This document shows, piece by piece, positions 1-7,739 of a DNA stretch of 64,000 nt. Location of the stretch: positions 50,487 to 114,486 of the forward strand of contig CAILNX010000053.1 of NCBI GenBank assembly GCA_903835685.1, given 5' to 3'. Position numbers and translations under genes: made by a program. Position 1 is the first letter of the stretch; every line of letters begins with the position of its first letter. Origin of the DNA: an uncultured delta proteobacterium (GTDB lineage Bacteria; Desulfobacterota; Desulfovibrionia; Desulfovibrionales; Desulfovibrionaceae). Below the pieces are notes generated by a model that ran no database searches, had not been told where the DNA came from, and worked only from the letters and a program-made list of their open reading frames with translations.

Positions 1-1011
1 ACCCACTCCATCTGCACCCTGGAGTTCGAGAACAACCGGGAGCTCTACGACTGGGTCCTGGACACTTTGAGCACGCCCTGCCACCCCAGGCAGTACGAGT
101 TCGCCCGCCTGAACCTGACCTACACGGTCATGAGCAAGCGCCGCCTGATCCAGCTCGTGCAGGAGGGATACGTCAGCGGCTGGGACGACCCGCGCATGTC
201 CACCCTGTCCGGCATCCGCCGCCGGGGCTATCCTGCGGCGGCCATCCGCAATTTCTGCGAGCGCATCGGCGTGGCCCGGGCCGAGAACGTGGTGGAGGTC
301 GAGTTCATGGAGTTCTGCGTGCGCGAGGAGCTGAACACCACCGCGCCCAGGGTCATGGCCGTGCTCAATCCCTTGAAGGTGGTCATCGAGAACTACCCCG
401 AGGGCCAGGTGGACGAGTTCGACTTTCCCTACCATCCCGAGGACGAGTCCATGGGCTCGCGCAAGGTGCCCTTCTCCCGGGTCCTGTACATCGAGCGCGA
501 GGATTTCAAGGAGGAGGCCCCCAGGAAATGGTTCCGCCTGGCCCCGGGGGCCGAGGTCCGGCTGCGCTACGCCTATTACGTGACCTGCACGGGCGTGGTG
601 CGCGATGAGCAGGGCGAGGTCATCGAACTGCGCTGCACCTACGACCCCGAGACCAAGGGCGGCTGGTCCAAGGACGGCCGCAAGATCAAGGGCACCCTGC
701 ACTGGGTCTCGGCGGCCCACGCCCTTCCGGCCACGGTGCGGCTGTACGAGCGGCTGTTCACCAAGGAGAATCCCCTGGACACCAAGGACGGCACGGACTT
801 CAAGGACCACATCAACCCGGACTCCCTGACCACGGTCAGCACCTGCCTGGTGGAGCCCAGCCTGGCGACGGCTACGCCCGGCCGGAACTTCCAGTTCGAG
901 CGCCTGGGCTATTTCTTCACCGACCCCAAGGAGTTCGGGCCGAAGTCCCTGGTCTTCAACCGCACCGTGACCTTGAAGGATTCCTGGGCCAAGATCGTGA
1001 AGAACGCCTGA
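1..1011 (+). CDS. glnS: Glutaminyl-tRNA synthetase, 3' part (5' end outside the window)
   Basis: The reading frame is open from base 1 and ends with TGA at 1009-1011, giving 336 codons of an enzyme that is usually about 560 residues. It charges tRNA-Gln with glutamine in the cytoplasm. The class I catalytic loop appears as VMSKR at in-window residues 43-47, the form typical of GlnRS, preceded by the conserved CTLEFENNRELYDW stretch; the rest is the C-terminal beta-barrel anticodon-binding part. A GlnRS is notable because many bacteria make Gln-tRNA by the amidotransferase route instead. A strong terminator follows 20 bases after the stop, so this is the last gene of its transcript. The identification is secure; only the start is missing. 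Confidence 0.95.
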   Translation, partial: THSICTLEFENNRELYDWVLDTLSTPCHPRQYEFARLNLTYTVMSKRRLIQLVQEGYVSGWDDPRMSTLSGIRRRGYPAAAIRNFCERIGVARAENVVEVEFMEFCVREELNTTAPRVMAVLNPLKVVIENYPEGQVDEFDFPYHPEDESMGSRKVPFSRVLYIEREDFKEEAPRKWFRLAPGAEVRLRYAYYVTCTGVVRDEQGEVIELRCTYDPETKGGWSKDGRKIKGTLHWVSAAHALPATVRLYERLFTKENPLDTKDGTDFKDHINPDSLTTVSTCLVEPSLATATPGRNFQFERLGYFFTDPKEFGPKSLVFNRTVTLKDSWAKIVKNA

Positions 1012-1030
1012 CGGCACTGACGAAAAACGC

Positions 1031-1073
1031 AAAAGCGGCGGGAACGGGGTTTGGCCCGTCCCGCCGCTTTTTT
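1031..1073 (+). terminator. Intrinsic terminator after glnS
   Basis: A long GC-rich hairpin has arms AAAAGCGGCGGGAACGGG and CCCGTCCCGCCGCTTTT, differing by one bulged A, and runs into a TTTTTT tract. The A tract on the left arm means it could also work for the gene that converges on it from the right. Confidence 0.9.
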
Positions 1074-1094
1074 GATGTGCGGCCCGAGGCTCCC

Positions 1095-1874
1095 CTAGGG
1101 CTTGCCCGCCAGGGTGTCCTCGGCCCCGATCTCCATCTCCTGGATGGCCGCGTCGATGCGGGCCAGGACCTCGGCCGCCACGCCCCCGCCGCACAGGATG
1201 TAGCGCTTGGGCCGTTCCCGCAGGTCGGTCAGCGGCAGGATCAGGAAGGCCTCGGGCGTCAGCCCCGACAGCCCGATGACCTTCTCGACCTCGGATTCAC
1301 GGGCCAGGGTGTAGGAAAAACGCCCGTGGGCCAGCATGAGGGCCTGCTGCTGCCGGGCCGGGATGTCCAGGACCCCGGCCGGGTGCTTGCGGACCAGTCC
1401 GTCCACGTAGCTCCCGTAGGACCAACTTCGGATGAGGCCCAGGGTCAATTCCGGGTCGGCGGACAGAGCGCCCAGGCTGTCCTTGCCCTCGAACCGCGCC
1501 CGGTCCTTGGCCAGGGCCAGGGCCACCAGGGGGGCGTCCTGGGAGATGGGCAGGCTGAACCGGGCGAAGGTCTCCCGCTCGGCGGTCTTGAACCATCCGA
1601 AGGAGCACATCGGGCTGTTCTTTTTTCCCAATTCCGCAAGGATGCGCTTGGAGGGCAGCTCCTGAAAAACGACCTCGATCCCGGCCCGGGCGAAAACGAG
1701 CTTGGCCAGTTCGTACAGGGTGCCCTGGGGCTGGCCGTCCTGGGTGTAGTTGTACGGGGGCCGGTCGGGATAGGCCACGACGATGGGCTGGGCCTGGGAT
1801 TCCAAGGCCGGGCAAAGGGCAAGCAGAAAGACCAGGAGAAACGCGGGCAGGGACAAAGAGCGGCGCATGAGCAT
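1095..1874 (-). CDS. Periplasmic solute-binding protein, family 3 type
   Basis: The product has 259 residues. It begins MLMRRSLSLPAFLLVFLLAL, a Sec signal peptide that probably ends at SQAQP, and continues as a type 3 extracellular solute-binding fold (IVVAYPDRPPYNYTQDGQPQ then GTLYELAKLVFARAG). Such proteins bind polar amino acids or similar small ligands, usually for an ABC importer, but no permease or ATPase gene is adjacent, so it may be an orphan or feed a sensor. The start at 1874 is chosen because AAGGGG lies six bases upstream and the signal peptide begins there; the frame could extend to 1937, but that stretch overlaps the -35 box of a good promoter. The ligand cannot be read from the sequence. 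Confidence 0.75.
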   Translation of the reverse strand: MLMRRSLSLPAFLLVFLLALCPALESQAQPIVVAYPDRPPYNYTQDGQPQGTLYELAKLVFARAGIEVVFQELPSKRILAELGKKNSPMCSFGWFKTAERETFARFSLPISQDAPLVALALAKDRARFEGKDSLGALSADPELTLGLIRSWSYGSYVDGLVRKHPAGVLDIPARQQQALMLAHGRFSYTLARESEVEKVIGLSGLTPEAFLILPLTDLRERPKRYILCGGGVAAEVLARIDAAIQEMEIGAEDTLAGKP

Positions 1875-1908
1875 GAGGTGCCCCTTGGAGTAGGAGAATG
1901 ATTTAGGG

Positions 1909-1937
1909 AATATAAGGGGAATTGGGAGGGAGGTCAA
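1909..1937 (-). promoter_or_regulatory. Sigma70-type promoter of the solute-binding protein gene
   Basis: On the minus strand TTGACC (1937-1932) and TATATT (1914-1909) are separated by exactly 17 bases. Transcription would start near 1902, leaving a leader of about 28 bases before the ATG at 1874. Confidence 0.65.
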
Positions 1938-2005
1938 GGATTGGGCAACACCTTCGGACGACTTGGCTTGACGCGAGCTCCGAGGGCAGGACCTACGAAA
2001 GCGTC

Positions 2006-2299
2006 TCAGCTCAAAACCCGGGGCCAGAGCCGGGCGGAATGCAGGACTCGCAGGACCTGGGCCTCGGCGTCCTTCTCCCGGTAGACCACGATGTACGGCA
2101 ATCCGGGGATGAGAAGCTCGCGCGTGCCTGCAATCCGGCCGGGCCTGCCCTTGCCAGGATGGCGGGCCAACTCCCGGGCCGCATCATAGACCCGTCCCAC
2201 CACCGAGACAGCGCTTTCCGAATCATCCCGGGCAATGTATTCGCCGATTGCCGAGAGGTTGCGCAGGGCCGTGGCCGTGAAGCGCACCCTAACGCGCAT
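2006..2299 (-). CDS. ParE/RelE-type toxin of a toxin-antitoxin pair
   Basis: The 97-residue product has the plasmid-stabilisation/RelE-ParE shape: an N-terminal pair of helices (FTATALRNLSAIGEYIARDD), a conserved RPGRIAGTRELLIPGLPYIV strand region, and an ending of VLRVLHSARLWP, typical of ParE (gyrase-directed) members. Its start codon overlaps the end of the antitoxin gene by 11 bases, so the two are translationally coupled with the antitoxin first. Whether it poisons gyrase or cleaves mRNA is inferred from family resemblance only. The frame looks intact. Confidence 0.85.
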   Translation of the reverse strand: MRVRVRFTATALRNLSAIGEYIARDDSESAVSVVGRVYDAARELARHPGKGRPGRIAGTRELLIPGLPYIVVYREKDAEAQVLRVLHSARLWPRVLS

Positions 2300-2531
2300 C
2301 GGTCAGGCCCCAACGGGCGCGGAAAGCGGCCTCCTCGGCCTCGGTGGCGAAATCCCCGGCCTCGGCCTCGGCCAGACCGGCCGTGACCTCGGCGGCGAAC
2401 CAGGTTTCATATTCCAAGTACCGGGCCAGGGCCTCCTGGATCAGGTAGGAACGGCTGCGTCCGGCCGATTGGGCCAGCCCGTCCAGACGGCTCAGGATCT
2501 CGTCATCCACACGGATTGTCGTGGCGCGCAT
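2289..2531 (-). CDS. Ribbon-helix-helix (CopG-type) antitoxin
   Basis: The 80-residue product begins MRATTIRVDDEILSRLDGLA, a ribbon-helix-helix DNA-binding domain followed by GRSRSYLIQEALARYLE, and ends in an acidic, Ala/Glu-rich tail that would wrap the toxin. The start at 2531 has GGAGG four bases upstream; the open frame continues to 2690, but that extension runs through the palindromic operator and has no family similarity. As in other CopG/ParD antitoxins it probably represses its own promoter by binding the palindrome just upstream. Confidence 0.88.
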   Translation of the reverse strand: MRATTIRVDDEILSRLDGLAQSAGRSRSYLIQEALARYLEYETWFAAEVTAGLAEAEAGDFATEAEEAAFRARWGLTDAR

Positions 2532-2540
2532 GGGACCTCC

Positions 2541-2575
2541 GGTTCGAGTATATTCATCATGAATACATACGAACC
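2541..2575. promoter_or_regulatory. Palindromic operator upstream of the toxin-antitoxin pair
   Basis: The core is a perfect inverted repeat, TATTCAT-C-ATGAATA at 2551-2565. It extends outward to GGTTCG on the left and CGAACC on the right, so 14 of 17 positions match in each half. It sits 10-44 bases before the antitoxin start, where CopG-type antitoxins bind, and contains the only AT-rich sequence available for a promoter there. Confidence 0.6.
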
Positions 2576-2944
2576 AACACGAGGTCAAGGCGGCCTTTGT
2601 GCCTCCCCTGCCCAAGGCCGAAATCCCCCTGCCCCGACTGTGGCGCACACCTGGGACACCGCCCCAGGAAGCGCCACACTTCTGTGGCACACGCCCCGCA
2701 CCTTCCCGCCCTCAAGCCTCGTCCACTCCCTCTTCACGGCTTGCCCAGCCCTCGCATCCAACCGGACTCACACCACCTTTTATTTCCCTCCCCATCCGAC
2801 CCCCTCATGGCACAAACCTTGCCTTCTTCCCTGCGCCACCGGGTGTCCGGGGCCTGTCCGGGAATGGCCGGGCAGGACCCTCCCCCCTTACGGCGCACGA
2901 CGGGCTCCCCAGTGAAGGAGGAGCACGAAAGAGGAGGAAGGTTC
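2576..2944. other. Intergenic region between the toxin-antitoxin pair and frdC
   Basis: About 370 C-rich bases without a credible gene. Frames running through it lack ribosome binding sites and family similarity. The only clear signal is the GAGGAGGAAGG ribosome binding site of frdC at its right end. I see no convincing -35/-10 pair, though the frd promoter must lie here. Confidence 0.5.
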
Positions 2945-3604
2945 ATGTCCAACCAATCGTCTTGTTCCTGTACGGCGCAGCCCCAGGGCTTTCGCGCAGC
3001 CTACCTCGATTGGGCTCAGATGCTCTCCGGGGCGGCCCTCGTCATTTTCATGTGGTGTCACCTGCTGCTGGTTTCCAGCGTCCTCTTGGGCCAGGGGGTG
3101 ATGAACGCCATCGCGCACTTCTTCGAGGCCACCTACATGGCCCAGGTCGGCGGCCCCATCCTGTTTCTCATCTTCGTCTTTCATTTCATACTGGCGGCCC
3201 GCAAAATGCCCTTCCGCAGCCGTGAGCACGAGGCCTACTTTGAACACGCCAAACGCTTCAAGCACCTGGACACCTGGCTGTGGGTGGTCCAGGTGGTTTC
3301 GGCCGTGATCATCCTGGTGCTGGGCTCGGCCCATGTGTACACCGTGCTCTCCAACCTGCCCATCACGGCGGTGCGTAGCGCGGCCCGGGTCCAGAACGGC
3401 TCCTGGCTCTTTTTGTACCTGGTGCTCCTGCCTCTCACCGAGCTGCACGTGGGCATCGGCTTCTACCGCATCGGGGTCAAATGGGGCTTCATCAAGCGCT
3501 CCACCCGCAAGGGCTTCCACGCCAAGGAAAACCTCCTGACCATCGGCATGATCGCCATCGGAGTGATGACCCTGGTGCGCTTTTTGACCATCACCGTGCA
3601 GTAA
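2945..3604 (+). CDS. frdC: Fumarate reductase (quinone), dihaem cytochrome b subunit
   Basis: This 219-residue membrane anchor carries electrons between menaquinone and FrdAB. It has five predicted membrane helices. Histidines 39, 80, 130 and 168 match the spacing of the four haem ligands of Wolinella FrdC (44, 93, 143, 182). Glu61 and Glu166 fall where Wolinella has Glu66 (menaquinol oxidation) and Glu180 (the E-pathway proton route); the correspondence is by spacing from the haem histidines. The start at 2945 follows a strong GAGGAGGAAGG site; a longer open frame upstream is spurious. It heads frdCAB, with 37 bases to frdA. The subunit type fits fumarate reduction or reversed succinate oxidation. 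Confidence 0.93.
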   Translation: MSNQSSCSCTAQPQGFRAAYLDWAQMLSGAALVIFMWCHLLLVSSVLLGQGVMNAIAHFFEATYMAQVGGPILFLIFVFHFILAARKMPFRSREHEAYFEHAKRFKHLDTWLWVVQVVSAVIILVLGSAHVYTVLSNLPITAVRSAARVQNGSWLFLYLVLLPLTELHVGIGFYRIGVKWGFIKRSTRKGFHAKENLLTIGMIAIGVMTLVRFLTITVQ

Positions 3605-3641
3605 ACTCGCGCCAAGCGACACGAACAGAAGGACGAAGCAC

Positions 3642-5498
3642 ATGCAAACATTCACTACCGATCTTTTGTGCATCGGCGCTGGTCTGGCCGGTGAGCGGGT
3701 GGCCGTGGCCGCGGCAGAGGCCGGATTCGGCGTCATCTGCTTGAGCCTGGTGCCCTCGCGGCGGTCCCACTCCTCGGCCGCGCAAGGCGGCATGCAGGCG
3801 GCCCTGGGCAACTGCGCCAAGGGCGAGGGCGATTCCCCGGACGTGCATTTCCTGGACACGGTCAAAGGCTCGGACTGGGGCGCGGACCAGGAAGTGGCCC
3901 GCATCTTCGTGGACAACGCGCCCATCGCCATGCGCCAGATGGCCCACTGGGGCGTGCCCTGGAACCGGGTCGTGCCCGGCACCTCCACCTACTTCAAGGG
4001 CGGCAAGCAGTTCGAAAAGACCGAGAAAGCCGAGAACGAGGGCCTGATCGCGGCCCGCGACTTCGGCGGAACGGCCAAATGGCGCACCTGCTACGCGGCT
4101 GACGGCACCGGCCACTCCGTGCTCTACACCCTGGACAACCGGGCCGTGCAACTGGGCGTGGAAGTCCACGACAAGGTCGAGGCCATCAGCCTGATCCACG
4201 ACGGCGAGCGGTGCATGGGCGCGGTGATCCGGTGCTTGAAGACCGGCGAACTCTCCGTGTACCTGGCCAAGGCCACCCTGATCGCCACGGGCGGTTTCGG
4301 CCGTATCTACCGGGAGACCACCAACGCGGTGATCAACGACGGCGGCGGGAACATCATCGCCTTGAACACCGGCGTGGTCCCCCTGGGCAACATGGAGGCC
4401 GTGCAGTTCCACCCCACGGGCATCGTGCCCACGGACATCCTGATCACCGAGGGCTGCCGGGGCGACGGCGGCACGCTTTTGGACAAGAACGAGTACCGCT
4501 TCATGCCCGACTACGAGCCGGACAAGGCCGAACTGGCCTCCCGCGACGTGGTCTCCCGGCGCATGACCGAGCACATGCGAAAAGGCCTGGGCGTGGACAG
4601 CCCCTACGGCACCCACCTCTGGCTGGACATCCGGCACCTGGGCGTCAAGCACCTGACCACCAAGCTGCGCGAGGTGGACGAGATCTGCAAGAACTTCCTG
4701 GGCGTCGACCCGTCCAAGGACTTCGTCCCGGTCCGGCCCACCCAGCACTACTCCATGGGCGGCGTGCGCACCAACAAGGACGGCGCGGCCTACGGCTTAA
4801 AGGGCCTGTTCAGCGCTGGCGAATCGGCCTGCTGGGACATGCACGGGTTCAACCGCCTGGGCGGGAACTCCCTGGCCGAGACAGTGGTCGCGGGCATGGT
4901 CGTGGGCGGCAAGGTGGTGGAGTTCCTCAAGGGATACGAGACCTTCTTCTGCACCAAGACCATCGACGCGGCGGTCAAGTTCGAGCGCGAACGCATCGCA
5001 GGCCTCATCTCGGGCAAGTACGGAACCGAGAGCGTGTACCAGGTGCGCGACGCCATGTTCGATTCCATCATGAAGGGCGCGGGCATCTTCCGCAACGGCA
5101 AGGACCTTCAGACCTGCGTGGACGAGCTGGAAGCCATTCACGAGCGGGCCGGCAAGGTGAGCCTGCGCTCGAACGGCCTGGGGGCCAACCCGGAACTGGC
5201 CGTGGCCTTGAAAATCCAGGGCATGGTCAAGCTGGCCCTGTGCGTGGCTTACGGCGCGCTGAAGCGCACGGAATCCCGCGGCTCCCACGCCCGCGAGGAC
5301 TTCCCCGAGCGCAACGACCGCGACTGGCTCAACCGCACCCTGGCCTATTGGAAGGAAGGCGACAGCCTCCCGACCCTGAAATACGAGGACGCCACCCCCT
5401 ACTTCGAACTGCCTCCGGGCGACCGGGGCTACGGCGGGGGCAAGATCATCCCGGCCGATCCCGCAAAGATCGTGGTGAAGGAGAAGAACAATGGGTAG
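3642..5498 (+). CDS. frdA: Fumarate reductase flavoprotein subunit
   Basis: This 618-residue catalytic subunit reduces fumarate to succinate on covalently bound FAD at the cytoplasmic face of the membrane. The dinucleotide fold GAGLAGERVAVAAAEAG is at residues 12-28. The flavin-attaching His is residue 43, in RRSHSSAAQGGMQ, the same number as in Wolinella. Substrate and active-site segments follow: HPTGIVPTDILITEGCRGDG, the ASRDVVSRRM arginine loop, HYSMGGVRTN and GFNRLGGNSLAE. All family residues I looked for are present. The gene overlaps frdB by 8 bases (ATGGGTAG), indicating coupled translation. Confidence 0.96.
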   Translation: MQTFTTDLLCIGAGLAGERVAVAAAEAGFGVICLSLVPSRRSHSSAAQGGMQAALGNCAKGEGDSPDVHFLDTVKGSDWGADQEVARIFVDNAPIAMRQMAHWGVPWNRVVPGTSTYFKGGKQFEKTEKAENEGLIAARDFGGTAKWRTCYAADGTGHSVLYTLDNRAVQLGVEVHDKVEAISLIHDGERCMGAVIRCLKTGELSVYLAKATLIATGGFGRIYRETTNAVINDGGGNIIALNTGVVPLGNMEAVQFHPTGIVPTDILITEGCRGDGGTLLDKNEYRFMPDYEPDKAELASRDVVSRRMTEHMRKGLGVDSPYGTHLWLDIRHLGVKHLTTKLREVDEICKNFLGVDPSKDFVPVRPTQHYSMGGVRTNKDGAAYGLKGLFSAGESACWDMHGFNRLGGNSLAETVVAGMVVGGKVVEFLKGYETFFCTKTIDAAVKFERERIAGLISGKYGTESVYQVRDAMFDSIMKGAGIFRNGKDLQTCVDELEAIHERAGKVSLRSNGLGANPELAVALKIQGMVKLALCVAYGALKRTESRGSHAREDFPERNDRDWLNRTLAYWKEGDSLPTLKYEDATPYFELPPGDRGYGGGKIIPADPAKIVVKEKNNG

Positions 5499-6240
5499 AA
5501 GGCTGCAATTCAACATATTCCGGCACAACCCCCTGGACCCGGCCTCAACGCCGCACATGCAGCCCTTCATCATGGAGGAGCTGCCCAACATGACGCTCTT
5601 CATTGCCTTGAACAAACTCCGCGAAGAGCAGGACCCCGGACTCCAGTTCGAGTTCTGCTGCCGCGCGGCCATCTGCGGGGCCTGCGCCATGGTCATCAAC
5701 GGCAAGCCCGGACTGGCCTGCCGGACCAAGACCGTGGACCTGCCCGAGGAGATCAACCTCCTGCCCCTGCCCTTCTTCAAACTGGTGGGCGACCTGACCG
5801 TGGATACCGGGACCTGGTTCCGGGACATGGCCAAACGGGTGCGCTCCTGGGTGCACACGGACAAGGACTTCGACCCCAAGGCCCAGGAAGAGCGCATGGA
5901 CAACGCCCTGGCCGACGAAATCTACGAGTTGGACCGTTGCGTGGAGTGCGGCTGCTGCGTGGCCGCCTGCGGCACGGCCCTCATGCGCCCGGACTTTCTG
6001 GGCGCGGTGGCCTTGAACCGCGTGGCCCGCTTCATGATCGACCCCCGCGACCAGCGCACGGACTGCGACTACTTCTCGGTCATCGGCTCCGACGAGGGCA
6101 TTTTCGGCTGCATGGGCCTTTTGGGTTGCGAGGACGTCTGCCCCAAGCAGATCCCCCTGCAGGACCAGCTGGGCATGATCCGGCGCAAGCTGGCCCTGGC
6201 CGCCGCCAAGAACTTCTTGCCGCGCTTCATGCGCTCGTAA
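5491..6240 (+). CDS. frdB: Fumarate reductase iron-sulfur subunit
   Basis: The 249-residue subunit links the FrdA flavin to the FrdC haems. The [2Fe-2S] ligands lie in FCCRAAICGACAM, and the C-terminal ferredoxin-like domain has CVECGCCVAACG and CMGLLGCEDVCPKQIP for the [4Fe-4S] and [3Fe-4S] centres. It overlaps frdA by 8 bases and is followed after 17 bases by the fumarase alpha gene, so frd and fum are probably one transcript. Confidence 0.95.
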   Translation: MGRRLQFNIFRHNPLDPASTPHMQPFIMEELPNMTLFIALNKLREEQDPGLQFEFCCRAAICGACAMVINGKPGLACRTKTVDLPEEINLLPLPFFKLVGDLTVDTGTWFRDMAKRVRSWVHTDKDFDPKAQEERMDNALADEIYELDRCVECGCCVAACGTALMRPDFLGAVALNRVARFMIDPRDQRTDCDYFSVIGSDEGIFGCMGLLGCEDVCPKQIPLQDQLGMIRRKLALAAAKNFLPRFMRS

Positions 6241-6257
6241 AGCCAAGGAGCATCATC

Positions 6258-7094
6258 ATGCGCACCATACTGGCCAAGGATATCAGCGACAAGGTCGCGG
6301 CCATGTGCATGGAGGCCAACCGCAAACTCCCCGAGGACGTGCTGGACAAGTTCGCTGCCTGCCACGCCGAGGAAGAGGGCGCGGCCAAGGAGGTCTTCCG
6401 CCAACTCCTGGAGAACGCCAAGCTCTCGGAAGAGACCGGCTTGCCGCTCTGTCAGGACTGCGGCCTGGCCATCTTCTTCGTGGAGATGGGCAACGATGTG
6501 CACGTGGAGGGAGGAACCCCCCGCCAAGCCATCGATGAAGGCATGATCCGGGGCTACAAGGACGGCTACCTGCGAAAGTCCGCCTGCGACCCCTTCACCC
6601 GCAAGAACACCGGGGACAACGCCCCGGCCATCGTGCACGTGGACATCGTCCCGGGCGACGGCTTCAAGATCATCATGATGGCCAAGGGCGGCGGCTCGGA
6701 GAACATGAGCCGGGTGACCATGCTCTCGCCGGCCCAGGGCTGGAAGGGCATCAAGGAGTTCGTGGTGCGCCGGGTGGCCGAGGCTGGCCCCAACCCCTGC
6801 CCGCCCACCATCATCGGCATCGGCATCGGCGGCACCTTCGAGGTGGCCCCCATGCTGGCCAAGAAGGCCCTGATCCGGGCCATCGGCGAGCCCCATCCCG
6901 ATCCGGCCATCGACAAGCTGGAGAAGGAGCTGGTGGAGACCCTCAACAAGCTGAACATCGGCCCCATGGGCCTGGGCGGCAAATACACCACCCTGGACGT
7001 GAAGATCAACGTGGCCCCCTGCCACCTGGCCAGTCTGCCCCTGGCTGTGAACGTACAGTGCCACTCGGCCCGGCACAAGGAGGTGGAACTCTGA
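6258..7094 (+). CDS. fumA: Class I (Fe-S) fumarate hydratase, alpha subunit
   Basis: The 278-residue product is the N-terminal half of the two-subunit, oxygen-sensitive [4Fe-4S] fumarase that interconverts fumarate and malate. Typical segments are GLPLCQDCGLAIFFVEMG, NTGDNAPAIVH, AKGGGSENMSRV and CPPTIIGIGIGGTFEVAP, with cysteines placed to bind the cluster. The start at 6258 follows AAGGAG. Its stop shares bases with the start of the beta gene (TGATG). Tartrate dehydratase subunits are related, but the frd context favours fumarase. Confidence 0.93.
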   Translation: MRTILAKDISDKVAAMCMEANRKLPEDVLDKFAACHAEEEGAAKEVFRQLLENAKLSEETGLPLCQDCGLAIFFVEMGNDVHVEGGTPRQAIDEGMIRGYKDGYLRKSACDPFTRKNTGDNAPAIVHVDIVPGDGFKIIMMAKGGGSENMSRVTMLSPAQGWKGIKEFVVRRVAEAGPNPCPPTIIGIGIGGTFEVAPMLAKKALIRAIGEPHPDPAIDKLEKELVETLNKLNIGPMGLGGKYTTLDVKINVAPCHLASLPLAVNVQCHSARHKEVEL

Positions 7095-7651
7095 TGGCCA
7101 CCCACAACCTGACCACCCCGCTCACCGACGAGGTGGTGATGACGCTCAAGTCCGGTGACATGGTCTTTCTCACCGGGACCATCTACACGGCCCGCGACGC
7201 GGCCCACAAACGCCTCATCGAGGCCCTGGACGCCGGCTCGCCCCTGCCCTTTGAGATCAAGGGCGCGCTCATCTACTACGTGGGTCCCTCGCCCGCGCCT
7301 CCAGGCCGTCCCATCGGCTCCTGCGGCCCGACCACCAGCTACCGCATGGACACCTTCGCCCCGCGCCTGCACGCACTCGGCTTAAAGGCCTCCATCGGCA
7401 AAGGCAAACGCAGCGACGAGGTCAAGGCGGCCATGCAGAAGTACAAGGCCGTGTACCTCGGGGCCACGGGCGGGGCCGGAGCCCTGCTCTCCCAGTGCGT
7501 CACCGAGGCCAAGGTCATCGCCTACGAAGAGCTGGGACCCGAGGCCATCCGCGAACTGACCGTGGAGAAGTTCCCGCTTCTGGTCATCAACGACGCTTAC
7601 GGCGGCGAACTGTACACCACGCCCCGGCTGGATCTGGCCGGATACGAATAG
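7094..7651 (+). CDS. fumB: Class I (Fe-S) fumarate hydratase, beta subunit
   Basis: This 185-residue subunit completes the fumarase active site. It contains the family segments GDMVFLTGTIYTARDAAHKR, GSCGPTTSYRMD and LGATGGAGALLSQCV. The start is ATG at 7094 inside TGATG, directly coupled to the alpha subunit. A hairpin terminator lies 14 bases after the stop and probably ends most frd-fum transcripts before hdrA. Confidence 0.93.
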   Translation: MATHNLTTPLTDEVVMTLKSGDMVFLTGTIYTARDAAHKRLIEALDAGSPLPFEIKGALIYYVGPSPAPPGRPIGSCGPTTSYRMDTFAPRLHALGLKASIGKGKRSDEVKAAMQKYKAVYLGATGGAGALLSQCVTEAKVIAYEELGPEAIRELTVEKFPLLVINDAYGGELYTTPRLDLAGYE

Positions 7652-7664
7652 GAAAACCCGCGTG

Positions 7665-7696
7665 GGGGGCGGCGGCCCTGGCTGCCGCCCCCTTTT
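7665..7696 (+). terminator. Intrinsic terminator between fumarase and hdrA
   Basis: A perfect 9-bp stem, GGGGGCGGC (7665-7673) with GCCGCCCCC (7684-7692), has a 10-base loop and is followed by TTTT. The short T run suggests partial termination, letting some frd-fum transcription reach the hdr genes. Confidence 0.7.
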
Positions 7697-7739
7697 CCGA
7701 AAAAACATTCTCGCGGCACACCTCCAAAGGGGGGCAAGC

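Noticed and set aside
2516..2944. An N-terminal extension of frdC up to 2516
   Set aside because: The extension has no similarity to FrdC and no binding site. GAGGAGGAAGG directly precedes the ATG at 2945, and the haem-ligand spacing fits that start.
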